From assembly GCA_905221605.1 (NCBI GenBank), contig CAJNDS010000148.1, positions 34,507 to 98,506 on the forward strand: a DNA stretch of 64,000 nt, read 5' to 3'. The DNA is from Symbiodinium natans (Eukaryota > Sar > Dinophyceae > Suessiales > Symbiodiniaceae). Positions 7,771 through 17,971 of the stretch are shown piece after piece. The first letter of the stretch is position 1, and each line of letters starts with the position of its first letter. The notes under the pieces are model-generated. The model did no database searches and was not told the DNA's origin. It worked only from the letters and a program-made list of their open reading frames with translations. The position numbers and the translations under genes are program-made.

Positions 7771-10700
7771 AGCAAGTGGCGTAAAGAATCACATCGAAGG
7801 ACGCGGAGCTTTCGCCGTGTCCGCAGGCTAGAAATCGAAGTGGGCAGCAGGCGATGTATGCACCCAAGCCAAACCAGGGATCACCTATGAACCTCAGGGT
7901 TTAGGGTTTAGGGTTTAGGGTTTAGAGTTTAGGGTTTAGGGTTTAGGGATTTGCTGCAGGAAGTGTAGGGGCCTTGATTAAAACAGAACCTTCTCGTCGA
8001 AGCCTTGGATCCTCTTTAAACGGCACCGTGTGTTGTATGGTATATATGGCATACACCAAACCCAAAATCCTTAAGCACAACCCTAAACCCTAAACCCTAA
8101 CTCCCGTCACTCCCTACGCCCTGTCATTCGTGCCCCCCCGCCACCCGTCATCCGCCTTCACTTCGTCCAAAACAGAGGGGCCCAAAATGACAGAGGTCCC
8201 CCAACTAAGCCCAACTACTATTTGCTTATAATTTCCCTAACAACAAACATAGACCAAGAATCCCTGCATTGCCCTTGGAAAAAGACTATCTCAATTTCAT
8301 CTTAACTTGTTGTTTTCTTAATTGTCCAGTACCTAGGGGAACTAAAGGTTAACCTTTCGGATTATAAGGGGGGTTAAAATATTACCCCCAAAAAGGTTAA
8401 AGGTTATCTACTCTACTACTAAGTTTTGGGGGAGGGGTTCCTCAGCAAATTGTAGCAACCTTCCAGGGAGCGCAAGACCAGGCTGCGGACATCCAGTCCA
8501 AGAGGCTGGGGTTTAGGGTTTAGGGTTTAGGGTTTAGGGTTTAGGGTTTAGGGTTTAGGGTTTAGGGTTTAGGGTTTAGGGTTTAGGGTTTAGGGTTTAG
8601 GGTTTAGGGTTTAGGGTTTGGGGTTAGGGTTTCGGGTTTTAGGAAGCTTAGGGTTTAGGTGTTAGCGGTCAGGGTGTCTTGAAAGCAACCCAGGCCTTTG
8701 AAGGCCAAAGCCCTGGGCTTAGGACTTGAAGGGAATTCCCAAACCCTAAACCCCAAACCCCGAATCCTCCAACGCCCCATCCAAGGCTCCCTTGCCCTTC
8801 TTGAAAATCCGAAGCCCACTGCGCTAAAGATTTCGAGAGCTTGGCTCATAATTTTGGGGTTTAGGGTTTAAGGTTTAGGAAGGCCTTTGAGTCTTGAATC
8901 TTGCGTCTTGGATACAAAGGCCAGTTCTCTCCTGAAATCTTGAGCTCAGTGGGCTTTGTGAATCTTAAGGCAAGGGAGAGGATTTTGAAGGTCTTGGCCG
9001 AAGGCCAGGCCCTTGAAATCTGAAGCTCTTCATTAAGGGCCCAAAACCACTAGTTTTTTGTAGGCCACCCACAGGCCCCTACAAGGGGGTTTCGCAATAA
9101 GGGTTTAGGGCGCAGGGTTTCGGGTTTAGGGCTACAACAAAGTCGCAGGCTTTGAGCTCTTAAGGTTTGGATTTAAATAGCCTCGCCTCCTTGGTTGGTT
9201 CGAGGCAATAGGCTCAGACGGCGGCTTCCAGCCAAAAGAGGGTTTAGGGTTTAGGGTTTCGGGTTTCGGGTTTAGGGTTTCGGGTTTAGGGTGGGTTTAG
9301 GGTTTCCCAAACAGTGGGTTTAGGGTTCAGGGTTCAGGGTGTAGGGTGTAGGGTTTAGGCTTACGTGCGCCTTGAAAAACAGGGTTTCTGCACAGCGCTC
9401 CAAGTCTCCAAGTGCTCCTCCGATCGTCTCACAAAGCACGCACCAACCCACACCCAACCCACACCCGTCACAACCAGACAGGTATGGAAGCCCCAGCATC
9501 TGCCGGAAAGGGTACACCATCCCGTTACTTTGGTTTGGAGCTTCAGATTTGAAGCTTTGGTTTTGACACTTGTCTTCATAGAGGGAACCAACCCCCCCCC
9601 CCCCCCCACCCCCCAAACAGGGCAAAGTTGTCTTTATAGAGGGGGCCCAGGCTAAACAGGGTCCAGCAATAAGGGCATGCATAGACTACGACTTGCCTAA
9701 CAGCCCCAAAGTTGTTCTATATTCTACTGCCAGAAACAAGGAATAATGTGTCTTTTTTTGCGGGTTCTTAAGCACATAGCAGTAGAGCACCCGGTAGACC
9801 TAGGCGACAAGATTGATGGGGCGACAGCATGTCATAAGCAGGCTGCGGCTGAGGCACAATGTGGTTGCGGCATAGGCCACCCCATTCACGTGCCCCAGTT
9901 GCTTGGGCAGGTCCTTACTTCTCCAAGAACCAAGGGAATACAAGCTCTAGGGTGTAGGGTTTAGGGTGTAGGGTTTTAAACTTTGTCATTCCTTCTAAAT
10001 AAGGAAGCCCAAAAAAGTTTAAAGTTGAACTATTGGCTAAGTAAGCGTCAACTTGGGACATCATAGAAGCCATGGAAAAGGTCGTCGACATAAGCCTTTT
10101 CAGGATCTGGAGTCATCAGAGGGTTGTCCATTCGGGCCTTTGTGCCCTGAAACCCTAAACCCTAAACCCTAAACCCTAAACCCTACAAACCCTACAAACC
10201 CTAAACCCTTTAAACGGCGAATCGAATCCATCGGCATGACGCTTCTTTTTGGCGTCGCCTTGTTTTTCAGAGGGGCATGGTGAGATCCTTCGAAGTCTTG
10301 CTGGGATCTTTTCAGGGACTACAGGATCTTGGGAACCCTAAACCCTAAACCCTAAACCCTAAACCCTAAACCCTAAACCCTAAACCCTAAACCCCTACTG
10401 TCCTTGTATGTCCTTCATGCTCCCACAGAACACTCTTTTCGATCTTCATGTTCGACCATCTCTAGCAGGCGAGCCATCTTGCTCCGGAAAATCAGATAGG
10501 GGTTCCCCCCACGATTATAATCCCTACTAGGGACTGTTAGTGTAAGCTGTAACATCCCAACCCTAAGCCAAACAAATTTCTCATGTTTTCAAACCCTGAA
10601 CCCTATAGAAACCCTAAACCCTAAACCCTAAGCCAACATGGGCCTTCGCTGCCACAAGGATGTGTTCGCGGAAGGGTGGCACGACCATCGCAAACCCACC

Positions 10701-11328
10701 AAAGCAATAACAAGGCTCCACCTGATGGGTTTGGGGTTTAGGGTTTAGGGTTCAGGGCTCAGGGAAACCCTAAACCCTAAACCCTAAAACCTTGTTAAAG
10801 GTTTGTGTATTCGGGGTTGGCATCAAGGTTTTGCTTTAATTAAGGGTTTGGGATTTTGGGTTGTATGACTGACCTTCCAGGATCACCTGCTGTTGGGTCC
10901 GTGATTGTGGGCAGTTCGCTACAGTGTATGTTCTTGGTTTAGGGTTTAGGGTATTTAGGGCGTCTCCAGGAGGGGTACGAGGGAATGCCGGAATGCAATT
11001 GGGCGAACACCGGTCCCCAACTTTCCCCAAGCCCCGGCATGTGCAGGTCTTGCCATGCAGGCTTCGTCCAGGCCGCAGGAAAGCTCAGGCGCAGCAGGGT
11101 CCAAACCACCAAGTAGATTTCGCCGGTTTTGGTGAAAATCGGCACCCAGTCCGGCATGTGATTCTGGCGGTACTCTTGCAGCCGTGACTTCACGGCATCA
11201 TCGTCTGGAGGGGACAAGCAGCTTGTGAAGAACCGCTGCCAGGCGTCCAGCACGTTGGGTAGGCGAAGAGACCACGCCAAAGAGGCGTAGCCACACAAGA
11301 GCGTGACCAAAAAGGTCAAGTTCTCCAT
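7771..11328 (-). CDS. PAS-like gene copy 2, upstream exons
   Basis: Counterparts of the copy 1 exons: 7771-7885 (GDPWFGLGAYIACCPLR, ASFDVILYAT); 10050-10106 plus 9838-9913 (KRLMSTTFSMASMMSQV joined to DLPKQLGHVNGVAYAATT); 10641-10721 (WSLVIALVGLRWSCHPSAN); and 10965-11328 (MENLTFLVTLLCGYASLAW). The third exon is split by a 132-bp inverted-repeat insertion absent from copy 1. Frames at 9380-9540, 10209-10335 (ARLRRISPCPSEKQGDAKKK) and 10420-10487 (SKMARLLEMVEHEDRKECS) are likely extra exons. Introns are swollen by telomeric tracts, making this copy about twice as long as copy 1. Confidence 0.6.
7886..9360. other. Telomere-rich intron of PAS-like copy 2
   Basis: Holds TTTAGGG tracts at 7897-7950, 8508-8640 and 9238-9360, with degenerate telomere-derived text between. 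A family-3 foldback remnant is at 8217-8455. A weak minus-strand frame lies at 8735-8849, and 9190-9240 (SFGWKPPSEPIASNQP) may be a small exon. Nothing else is supported. Confidence 0.5.
9380..9540 (-). CDS. Possible transmembrane exon
   Basis: Minus-strand frame CWGFHTCLVVTGVGWVWVG followed by ACFVRRSEEHLETWSAVQK, i.e. one hydrophobic helix and a charged tail. It lies inside copy 2 of the PAS-like gene and would fit its membrane part; no copy 1 equivalent was identified. Confidence 0.4.
9914..10045 (-). mobile_element. Introner element, type C, absent from the paralogous exon
   Basis: Ends CTTACTT / AAGTAAG, 132 bp, flanked by GGTC (9910-9913) and CGTC (10046-10049), i.e. a GAC-containing duplication on the coding strand. 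Copy 1 reads SQGDVPKQ without interruption; removing the element and one duplication from copy 2 gives SQVDLPKQ. A GA donor from the duplication and a TAAG acceptor from the element would splice it. The interior contains a short telomeric variant tract. Confidence 0.75.
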
Positions 11329-11583
11329 GGCTGTAAGTTGAAAAATCCTATAACAAAATTCAAAAGCACGATGAACAGCGACACTTCCTGAGATCTTGAC
11401 AAGCTCGTAAGCTTGCAAGTTCAAAAGTGCCTAAACCCCAAACCCCAAACCCTAAAGCCTAAACCCTAAGCAGACTCAACAGCCGGCACTTAAGTGGCCT
11501 TCAAAATGGGCGCGACTGGCAGGAGGACGCCAAAGGTACGGCTCGGACCCATGCCATGAGGAAGCTCCAATCTTCGAGGCTTT

Positions 11584-12105
11584 CGGGGTTTGGGGGTTTA
11601 GGGGTTTAGGGGTTTAGGGGTTTTGGGGTTGGGGGTTTAGGGGTTTAGGGGTTTAGGGGTTTGGGGGTTTAGGGGTTTAGGGGGGTTTAGGGGTTTGGGG
11701 TTTAGGGGTTGGGGTTTTAGGGGGTTTGGGGGTTTAGGGGTTTGGGGTTTGGGGGTTTAGGGGTTTAGGGGTTTAGGGGTTTTAGGGGTTTGGGGGTTTG
11801 GGGGTTTGGGGGTTGGGGGTTTAGGGGTTGGGGGTTTGGGGTTGGGGGTTTAGGGGTTTAGGGGTTTGGGGGTTTAGGGGTTTAGGGGTTTGGGGTTAGG
11901 GGTTTAGGGGTTTAGGGGGTTTAGGGGTTTAGGGGGTTTAGGGGGTTTAGGGGTTTAGGGGTTTAGGGGTTTAGGGGTTTAGGGGTTTGGGGGTTTAGGG
12001 GTTTAGGGGTTTAGGGGTCTAGGGGTCTAGGGGTTTAGGGGTTTGGGGGTTTCGGGGTTTAGGGGTTTAGGGGTTTGGAATTAGGGTTTAGGTGTTTAGG
12101 GGTTT
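11584..12105. repeat. ~520-bp tract of TTTAGGGG octamers
   Basis: Mostly GGGGTTTA octamers with GGGGTTTG and one-base-longer G runs; clearly distinct from the heptamer. The surrounding 11430-12190 has no supported gene. Confidence 0.9.
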
Positions 12106-12195
12106 TGGGGTTCAGGCGCACGTCTGGGTGTTGTGTGAAGGTGCTGGAACTGGCACGGAACGCCCCCACAAGCCTGCTCGAAGTGATCACTAGGT

Positions 12196-12680
12196 ATGCC
12201 TGAATCAACGATTCGATGCTGGGCATCTCCTAGTCACTTCAAAGAAGCTCCAGCAGCTCCAACTGCACGAATTTCGAAAACAAAGCTGTTTTGCTGCCTT
12301 CTATGGTGGGCAACCCAGGTATTCGTTACAGGTACCCAAGTCCACCGATGCCACCGACCTTCCCACATAACACCAACCTCGTGAGGGCCCACGACCACGA
12401 CACATAAAGCAGCTGATTTCTGGACCTGCGGTGCTTCAACAGCCGCCAAGGGCCCGTCCTAAATCTGCAGGGCCATCATGGGCCATCCCTCATCTTGACA
12501 ACGTCATCTGCGCACAGCAAAATTTGCAGAGGCGACGTGCCTGGGGATCCAGGACGCGCAAAAACGTGCTTGATTTCGAGTGTACGAGTATGTAGGAGCC
12601 TACTAAGGACCGCCCCTCTGCCAGAAAACATTCCCGAGGTCCAGTTGGTCAGATGTGACAGATGCAACTCAGTTTAGGCT
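12196..12680. other. Ambiguous exon-like frames
   Basis: Open frames on both strands. The minus frame at 12476-12667 contains SPLQILLCADDVVKM, which resembles the catalytic ADD box of non-LTR reverse transcriptases but has no other RT motif around it. The minus frame at 12234-12449 ends EIRAVGAAGASLK. Strand and function are unresolved. Confidence 0.25.
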
Positions 12681-12771
12681 TTGGGGTTTAGGGTCAAGTG
12701 CCCAGCGCGTGCGCGTAAAGCCGCTCCCTCTTAAATTCGCGCCTGGGATTCGTCAAGGTTTGGGCCGATTC

Positions 12772-13082
12772 TCATGTGCTTTTCGCGCGTGGTAGGGCGA
12801 TACTTGTCTCGATCACCTGAGTGTGTGCCTTTGGGGACGCGCTGTAAAAAGCTTCATCCTTCTGCCAAGGCAAATCAACACACCAGAGCTTCGTACGGGA
12901 CGTCCTTGAAGGCTCATGGGCAGTTATATGTAGGGTTACAAGTGCCCAAAATAAGGTTCTATAGTATGGTTGCCCTACTTCTAACCCGACTTTCGACGAC
13001 CCATGACCCTTCAAGTCCTGTTAGAGATGAGGCCCCGCTTGCCCACATCGACGCGTTCATGGATCCCGTGGACTCGCGGCAT
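12772..13082 (-). CDS. Two-exon gene for a 65-residue protein, interrupted by an introner
   Basis: Exon 1 is 13018-13082 from an ATG with GGCACC upstream; exon 2 is 12772-12904 to TGA. The lengths, 65 and 133 bp, sum to 66 codons. The join reads KRGLISNR|TSRTKLWCVDL and continues QKDEAFYSASPKAHTQVIE. The inserted 111-bp type B element occupies the gap, with a GA donor from the TC/GA duplication and an AAG acceptor. Family not recognised. The start lies right beside a telomeric tract, so the real gene could be longer and this ATG internal. Confidence 0.6.
12905..13015 (-). mobile_element. Introner element, type B
   Basis: Inverted ends CTTGAAGGGTCATGGG / GCCCATGAGCCTTCAAG with a 2-bp duplication (TC at 12903-12904 and 13016-13017). 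Predicted intron 12905-13017, GA...AG, restoring the frame of the flanking ORF. It is related to the non-coding copy at 4354-4468. Confidence 0.7.
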
Positions 13083-13099
13083 GGTGCCGAGGGGTTTAG

Positions 13100-14245
13100 A
13101 GGTTTAGGGTTTTAGGGTTTAGGGTTGCGAGGCGAACATGCGACGCAGGAATCAAACCCACTAGATGCTAGGGTTCCTTCTCGTGTTCCCTATACTACGA
13201 TAGAGTCCCTATTAAGGTAAACGGATCCATCAACCCTTCGAGGGTTCTTGTAGCCCCCCGGGGAAGCCCATATTGGAAAGCCAACCTTTTCAGGCCCTCC
13301 AACCTAATCCCCACACAAACCCCAAAAAACCCAAAAACCCCAAAAACCCCCAAAACCCCAAAAAACCCAGAAACCCCTAACCCTAAACCGACCACGGGGC
13401 GGAGGGGGCTTCGAGGGCTGGAAAACCTCTCCGGACCTCCCCGGGACCTCCGTGGGGCCTCTTCAAAGGACTCCCGAAGCGCCTTTGAAACACCTCTTTG
13501 ACATAAAACCTGGGACCTTGACGAACCCTGGGCCCTTAGAAACTCCAAAATCTGGAAAAACATGGTGCCACTTTCTCCCGAATCTGGGGTACCCCTCACT
13601 GAAGACCCTCAGCCCCTCACGAAAGAAGTTGTCTGGAATCAGGCATGTAGAGTCAAGTACAAAATCTGGTATACAGCTCACATGAAAAGGGATTCTGGTG
13701 TGGGGCGATACCCAAACGATGTACAGGGGCCTGGCGAATCGACGGCCCAGGCCAATCGTAAACCCTAAGCCCGAAAGCCTAAACCCTTTTTGTGCCAGGG
13801 CTCTCTGAAGTGTGCACATGTCGTCCCCAAACCCCAATCCCTAAACATCCCGAAGCCCGAAGCCCTGGGGGGGGGGGCGGGGGGGACGTGGCCCCAATTT
13901 TAACTTTCACGTGCTCAGCAGCTCATCAGCTCTGGTTTAACATCTTCAGGGGGGGCTTGTCTGGCTGTCGAAGGGTTGCTTGGCAAGTCCTCCTCACATG
14001 CTCTAAGTCCGGAAGAACCGCCGTACAAAGGAAAAGGTGATCAGACATGGGCAACATGTGATGCCAAATTCCGGCCTATATGCCTCTTGGCTCACTTTCT
14101 GGAACAGCACGCCACGTTTCTGAAAGGGGCAACGACTTCTTCCTCAGATGTGGCGCCAAGGTGGGACAGTAGACTTCCTTTACCACCCTAAACCCTAAAC
14201 CCTAAACCCTAAACCCTAAACCCTAAACCCTAAACCCTAAACCCT
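13100..14245. other. Mixed frames and telomeric text, strand unresolved
   Basis: 13301-13380 is a C/A-rich variant of CCCTAAA (CCCCAAAAAC). 13463-13837 is open on the minus strand (ARPLYIVWVSPHTRIPFHV) and in part on the plus strand. 14075-14180 has a minus frame (LLSHLGATSEEEVVAPFRN). None can be assigned. 14186-14245 is CCCTAAA repeat. Confidence 0.35.
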
Positions 14246-14332
14246 AAAGCCAACTGCAGCCACAGGTTCTTCACGAAGCATCTGGAATTTCAAAGATCTG
14301 GGGCCCATCATGGCTCCTTTCCCCACAATGGG
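14246..14332 (-). CDS. Exon island between convergent telomeric tracts
   Basis: Minus frame PIVGKGAMMGPRSLKFQML then REEPVAAVG; 87 bp bounded on one side by CCCTAAA and on the other by TTTAGGG. Family unknown. A clear example of an exon-sized unique island in telomeric filler. Confidence 0.45.
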
Positions 14333-14629
14333 TTTAGGGTTTAGGGTTTAGGGTTTAGGGTTTAGGGTTTAGGGTTTAGGGTCTAGGTCTCCATGCGCTC
14401 CCAACACAGTGAGTACAGGGCTTCCGGTTTTAACCCGCAAGCCTACTTACTAAGCCCTTGCAGGTTTCACAAAGGCTGCCAGAAACCAACAAACTTCGCA
14501 ACAGAGGGTTTCCGCGCTCGAGGGCTGTAGGGCTTCCTTAGGCCTTCGAGGGAGGCCCTGAATCCCTTAAACCCTCAAACCCCTAAACCCTTAATCCCCT
14601 AAACGAAAGAAACCCTAACACCCCTAACG

Positions 14630-14745
14630 CGGCTCCTGCTCAGGAGCAGACGGGAGTCCGTCTCCCCGAACGAGAACCAGTCATTTGCTCGGGCACCCGG
14701 CGTGCAAAACTTGGGCTCGAAGCCTGAATCTCGTTCACGGTTGGG
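14630..14745 (-). CDS. Exon, hypothetical protein
   Basis: Minus frame ERDSGFEPKFCTPGARAND then WFSFGETDSRLLLSRSR. Aromatic and charged, protein-like; a second minus frame is also open. 14746-14850 downstream is a local AT-rich near-duplication (AAAAAAGA...TTTATAGTCCTT twice). Confidence 0.4.
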
Positions 14746-14850
14746 AGAATAAAAAAGAGAAACGTGAATTTATAGTCCTTGTTGAGATAATAAAAAAGAA
14801 AAGTGACTTTATAGTCCTTTAGTGAGTCACCCTTAGAGATGTAAGATGTT

Positions 14851-14962
14851 CCCCACAGAGCCCCCAAGACCCCTTAATTAAGGAATATACCTTAAGTCAT
14901 ATTAAGGATTCCTTTATTAATTACGGCATGTTCCTTAATTAAGGGGCATTGGGCTCTTTGGG
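14851..14962. mobile_element. Foldback MITE family 1 (CCCAAAGAGCCC ends)
   Basis: Long palindrome ending GGGGCATTGGGCTCTTTGGG with inner CCTTAATTAAGG arms; the left end is eroded. Sister copies are at 23502-23563, 23959-24115, 42983-43185, 43565-43746, 56146-56254 and 56866-56965, with a half copy at 17997-18073. Confidence 0.8.
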
Positions 14963-15132
14963 TACCCCACTATGATTCAGGAATCACGGCGGGGTTACAC
15001 ATTCATGGGGCCTCCCGGTCCGGTGCGCGGTGACCTACTTGGAGGTTCATGGGTACTTAACACCCCAATTTTCACTGCCCTTGGTTTAGGGTTTAGGTTT
15101 TAGGGGGCCCCCTAAGTCCTCTAAGTAGGCTT

Positions 15133-15918
15133 TCAAACGTCCAGGTAGGGATCAACACTCAAAGCATTTCGAGCCCATGAGCTGCTACCAGTCCAGCCGT
15201 ACACGGTGTTCGACTCGTCAGGGGTTGTAGCCATGGCCAGGTATTGGACACCGCTTGCGACGAAGGCATGGCAACCGTGCGCGTAGGTGAGCGGAAGGGT
15301 CTGGAGGACCACAAAGTCCGAGCCACTTTTTGTATAGATCCTTGCGCTGGGGAAACACTGTGATTGTCTGTCCGGCTGGCGGAAAAAAGGCGCGAGATGG
15401 CGCGAGAGAAAAAAACTAAAACAGTAAAACAAGCTTCCGGTTATCGTTCAGCGTTTTCCCGGTTTGGGATATGTTTCAGGGGTGTAAATGGCTCATTGCC
15501 TAAGGTTGATCCGCTGCATATCGCACATCCTCGTATTCTCCGTATGCTCTGCCACTGCCAGGTAAAACACGCCGCTGCTGTGGAAGGCTGCCAAGTCTAC
15601 GGCGAACAAGGCATCCAACTCTTGCCAAAGTCCAAAGGATGTGCCGCTCCATCTGTGAATTTGTATGCCCCCGCCTTCGTGGCAAGCAATCCCCAAGCAC
15701 TTCTCGCCATCTACCTCGAAGTAGGCCACTGCTCTGGGGTCGTAGTTGGTTCTAAAGACCTGAAAGTCATCGAAGGCGGTGCCGTTCCATGTGTAAACAT
15801 TCACAGCGTGCGCGGTCTTGGTCACTGCAATGTAGGTCACCTGTTGAGGTCTTAACAAAACGAAAAGCGACGACCGGATCTTCCATATTAAAATAAATAA
15901 ATAAATATACATAAATAA

Positions 15919-15960
<42 letters not shown>

Positions 15961-17692
15961 AGTTTAAGCGAACACCCCAAAACAACGCAGAAAATTGGAT
16001 TGCTGGAGGTGGCTAGCCACACCGTCAATCACGAAGTCCTCCAAGGCGGATGCGCCGCGGCCGGTCGCCAGGTACTGAAACTCCACAAATTCGACACCAT
16101 TCCACCTTGGTAGCCCAGCAACCATATTACAATAAGGGCACCCTTTTTTGGCTGTTTACTTTATAAGGGAACCCAGAGCAAAAACAAAAAAAACACAAAA
16201 ACAGGGTCAAGGGTACCACTGGGCTACCAAGCCACCGGTAAATTGGAGATGTATCGTCCTGGACGCGTATGAACACGAGATAAGGTGTTGAACCGATTTC
16301 GAAGTATCGCACAGCGAACGCATAGCCAATGTTGAGGCGCTGGGTCTCGCTGAAGCTCGTTCCTTGGTTGCGGGAAAACCTTGAAGTTTTAGGGTTTAGG
16401 GTTCTTGGAGTGAATGTTGGTTGGGTGGGTGTCCGATTTTCCTTAAGAGCTCTGCTCCCTAGGAACCCTACAATGGTGGACCTGCTTTGATAGGGGCCCC
16501 CCTTCTACAAAGTCAAACCGGGCAATTCAGGACACCCTGACTTGCTAGGGGTGCAGAGTGGGGTCCGCAATTCAGTCAAATCGCCCGGGGTGTTGCAAGA
16601 AAATTCGTGGGGTGCGCCTTTAAGATCAATGGCCGGGCATCGCTGTCACTTTCTGAACTTATATAAACTCCTCCCTATTAAAACCATAAAAAAAGTCGTG
16701 GACCGTATAAACACGGCGAAAACCAGCTCTGGCAGAGTGGGGGGGGGGCACACACTAAAGAGAACCAAAAGCAATGGTAACTAGCCGTAACCCACCAAAA
16801 AGTAGGCTTTGTGTTCTTAAGGAAAGGTTCGGGTTTAGTGCTTAGGGTTCAGCAGCTCCGGGTCGAGCAATCTCTAGTAGAGCCGCTGTTCGACTCTAGA
16901 AAAAACCCACCCACCCAGAGAATCCCAAAACATTAAGACATATAGAGTTAATTCAAGCCCTGTCCCCCAACCTCACGCTGTCATGGAGCGGTCCACCCTA
17001 CCCTCGAACCACTCAATCGGGGCACCAGTTCCAAAGCAAGCCATCGCCTGTTTTCGCCAGCTCGAGCCAATCCCCGCTAGACATTGACCAAAAACCTAAC
17101 TTTGTTAACCTCATGTTTTGTTTTCCCCCACCCCACCCGAGCCACTCCAGTTCAGAAAGAATAAGGGACAAAGCCCGCATCTGCCCCAGAGTAAAGGTTT
17201 CGAGCCCAGAATGGGGGTCCAGGCCAGAAAAGGCCCTTTCCGCCTGTACAGGGCTGGGTAGTGGGGGGCGTAGGGGGGTGGGAGGGCCAATGGCCGCTTG
17301 GTGTTCCCCGTGGCCACTGGCGAAAAGTTGCTAAAACCCATGGCCATTGGCAATAAAGCGGTGGCCATTGGCAAAGTTGTCAATGGCCACGGCTTTTTTG
17401 CAAATCCCTAAGGTTGGGGGGGTGGGGGGGGGGGGGGGGGGTATTTTTGCGAATTGGTGCGAAAAACCCATTTTGGCGACCAGCCTCAATGACATTGGTG
17501 GCCATTGGCAAAAACAACTTGGCAACTTTAGTTTGCCAATGGCCATGGTTTTTTTTTTGCCAATGGCCACGGTTTTTTTGCAAATGGCAACATTCCCCAG
17601 CAACGTTTAACTAACTCAATAAATAAGTAAAATAAGAAAATAAGAAAATAAATAAATAAGCACAAAAATAAATGAATGAATGAATAAACAAA

Positions 17693-17727
<35 letters not shown>

Positions 17728-17971
17728 ACAATATATCTTTTAAAAAAAACTATACAAGGAGAGATACATAGATATATATCGATTATATACCTATTATTTC
17801 TGAAAGAGAGGGTTTAGGGTTTAGGGTGTTGGCCCAGGCTCCATCCCACTTTTGAATCAGGGAAAACGGGCCGGGACAGGAAGCCGCAGCCAGGTACTGC
17901 GTGCCGTTGATCACGAAAGGCTCCCGATCACAAGTGACCTGAGCCAAACTTTGGACCAAACAAAAACGCAT
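15133..17971 (-). CDS. EAR (EPTP/epitempin-type) repeat protein gene
   Basis: Exons, 5' to 3': about 17842-17960, 16236-16362, 16021-16105, 15527-15840, 15133-15346. All phases agree. They encode about six EAR repeats of ~45 residues with the usual pattern (Ala, Tyr-Leu, then Tyr/His-x-Trp-x-Gly): FVINGTQYLAAASC, YFEIGSTPYLVFIRVQDD, DFVIDGV|TYIAVTK, VNVYTWNGTAFDDFQVF, IQIHRWSGTSFGLWQEL, VFYLAVAEHTENT and GVQYLAMATTPDESNTVYGW. EAR repeats form a beta-propeller used in secreted or cell-surface binding proteins. Introns: 15347-15526 and 15841-16020 (each 180 bp, GT-AG), 16106-16235 (introner, GT-AG) and 16363-17841 (1.48 kb, GA-AG, splitting D-G-T-S at a GGA repeat). The 5' end and full seven-repeat count are not visible; the stop is at 15133. 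Confidence 0.8.
15900..15960. repeat. AAAT/AT-rich microsatellite in an EAR gene intron
   Basis: AATAAATAAAT text followed by about 15 AT dinucleotides, inside the 180-bp intron 15841-16020. Confidence 0.85.
16106..16231 (-). mobile_element. Introner element, type A (copy 2), in an EAR exon
   Basis: Inverted ends CTTGGTAGCCCAG / CTGGGCTACCAAG, 126 bp, with the 4-bp duplication CCAC/GTGG (16102-16105 and 16232-16235). On the coding strand the intron is GTGG + element, ending CCAAG. Splicing joins ...IYR and WNGVEFVEFQYLA exactly as the EAR repeat requires; unspliced, it adds foreign residues and shifts the frame. The host would be intact before insertion, so this is a spliceosomal intron born from a transposable element. 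Confidence 0.85.
16363..17841 (-). other. Large EAR-gene intron with homopurine runs and AT tracts
   Basis: Holds telomeric stubs at both edges, G runs (17410-17440), several TTGGCCATTGGCAA palindromic repeats (17280-17580), an AAAT/AAATA tract (17610-17730) and no supported exon. The GGCCATTGGC motif recurs at least eight times in about 300 bp on both strands. Confidence 0.55.
17280..17590. repeat. Clustered GGCCATTGGCAA repeats
   Basis: Short inverted and direct copies of CAATGGCCA / TGGCCATTGGC, some next to GGTTTTTTTGCAAAT, form a locally repetitive, hairpin-prone block. They account for overlapping low-complexity reading frames here, which are not genes. Confidence 0.7.

Noticed and set aside
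12476-12667. Reverse transcriptase ADD motif (ILLCADDVV)
   Set aside because: A lone motif without neighbouring RT blocks; noted as weak in the feature list, not called as a retroelement.
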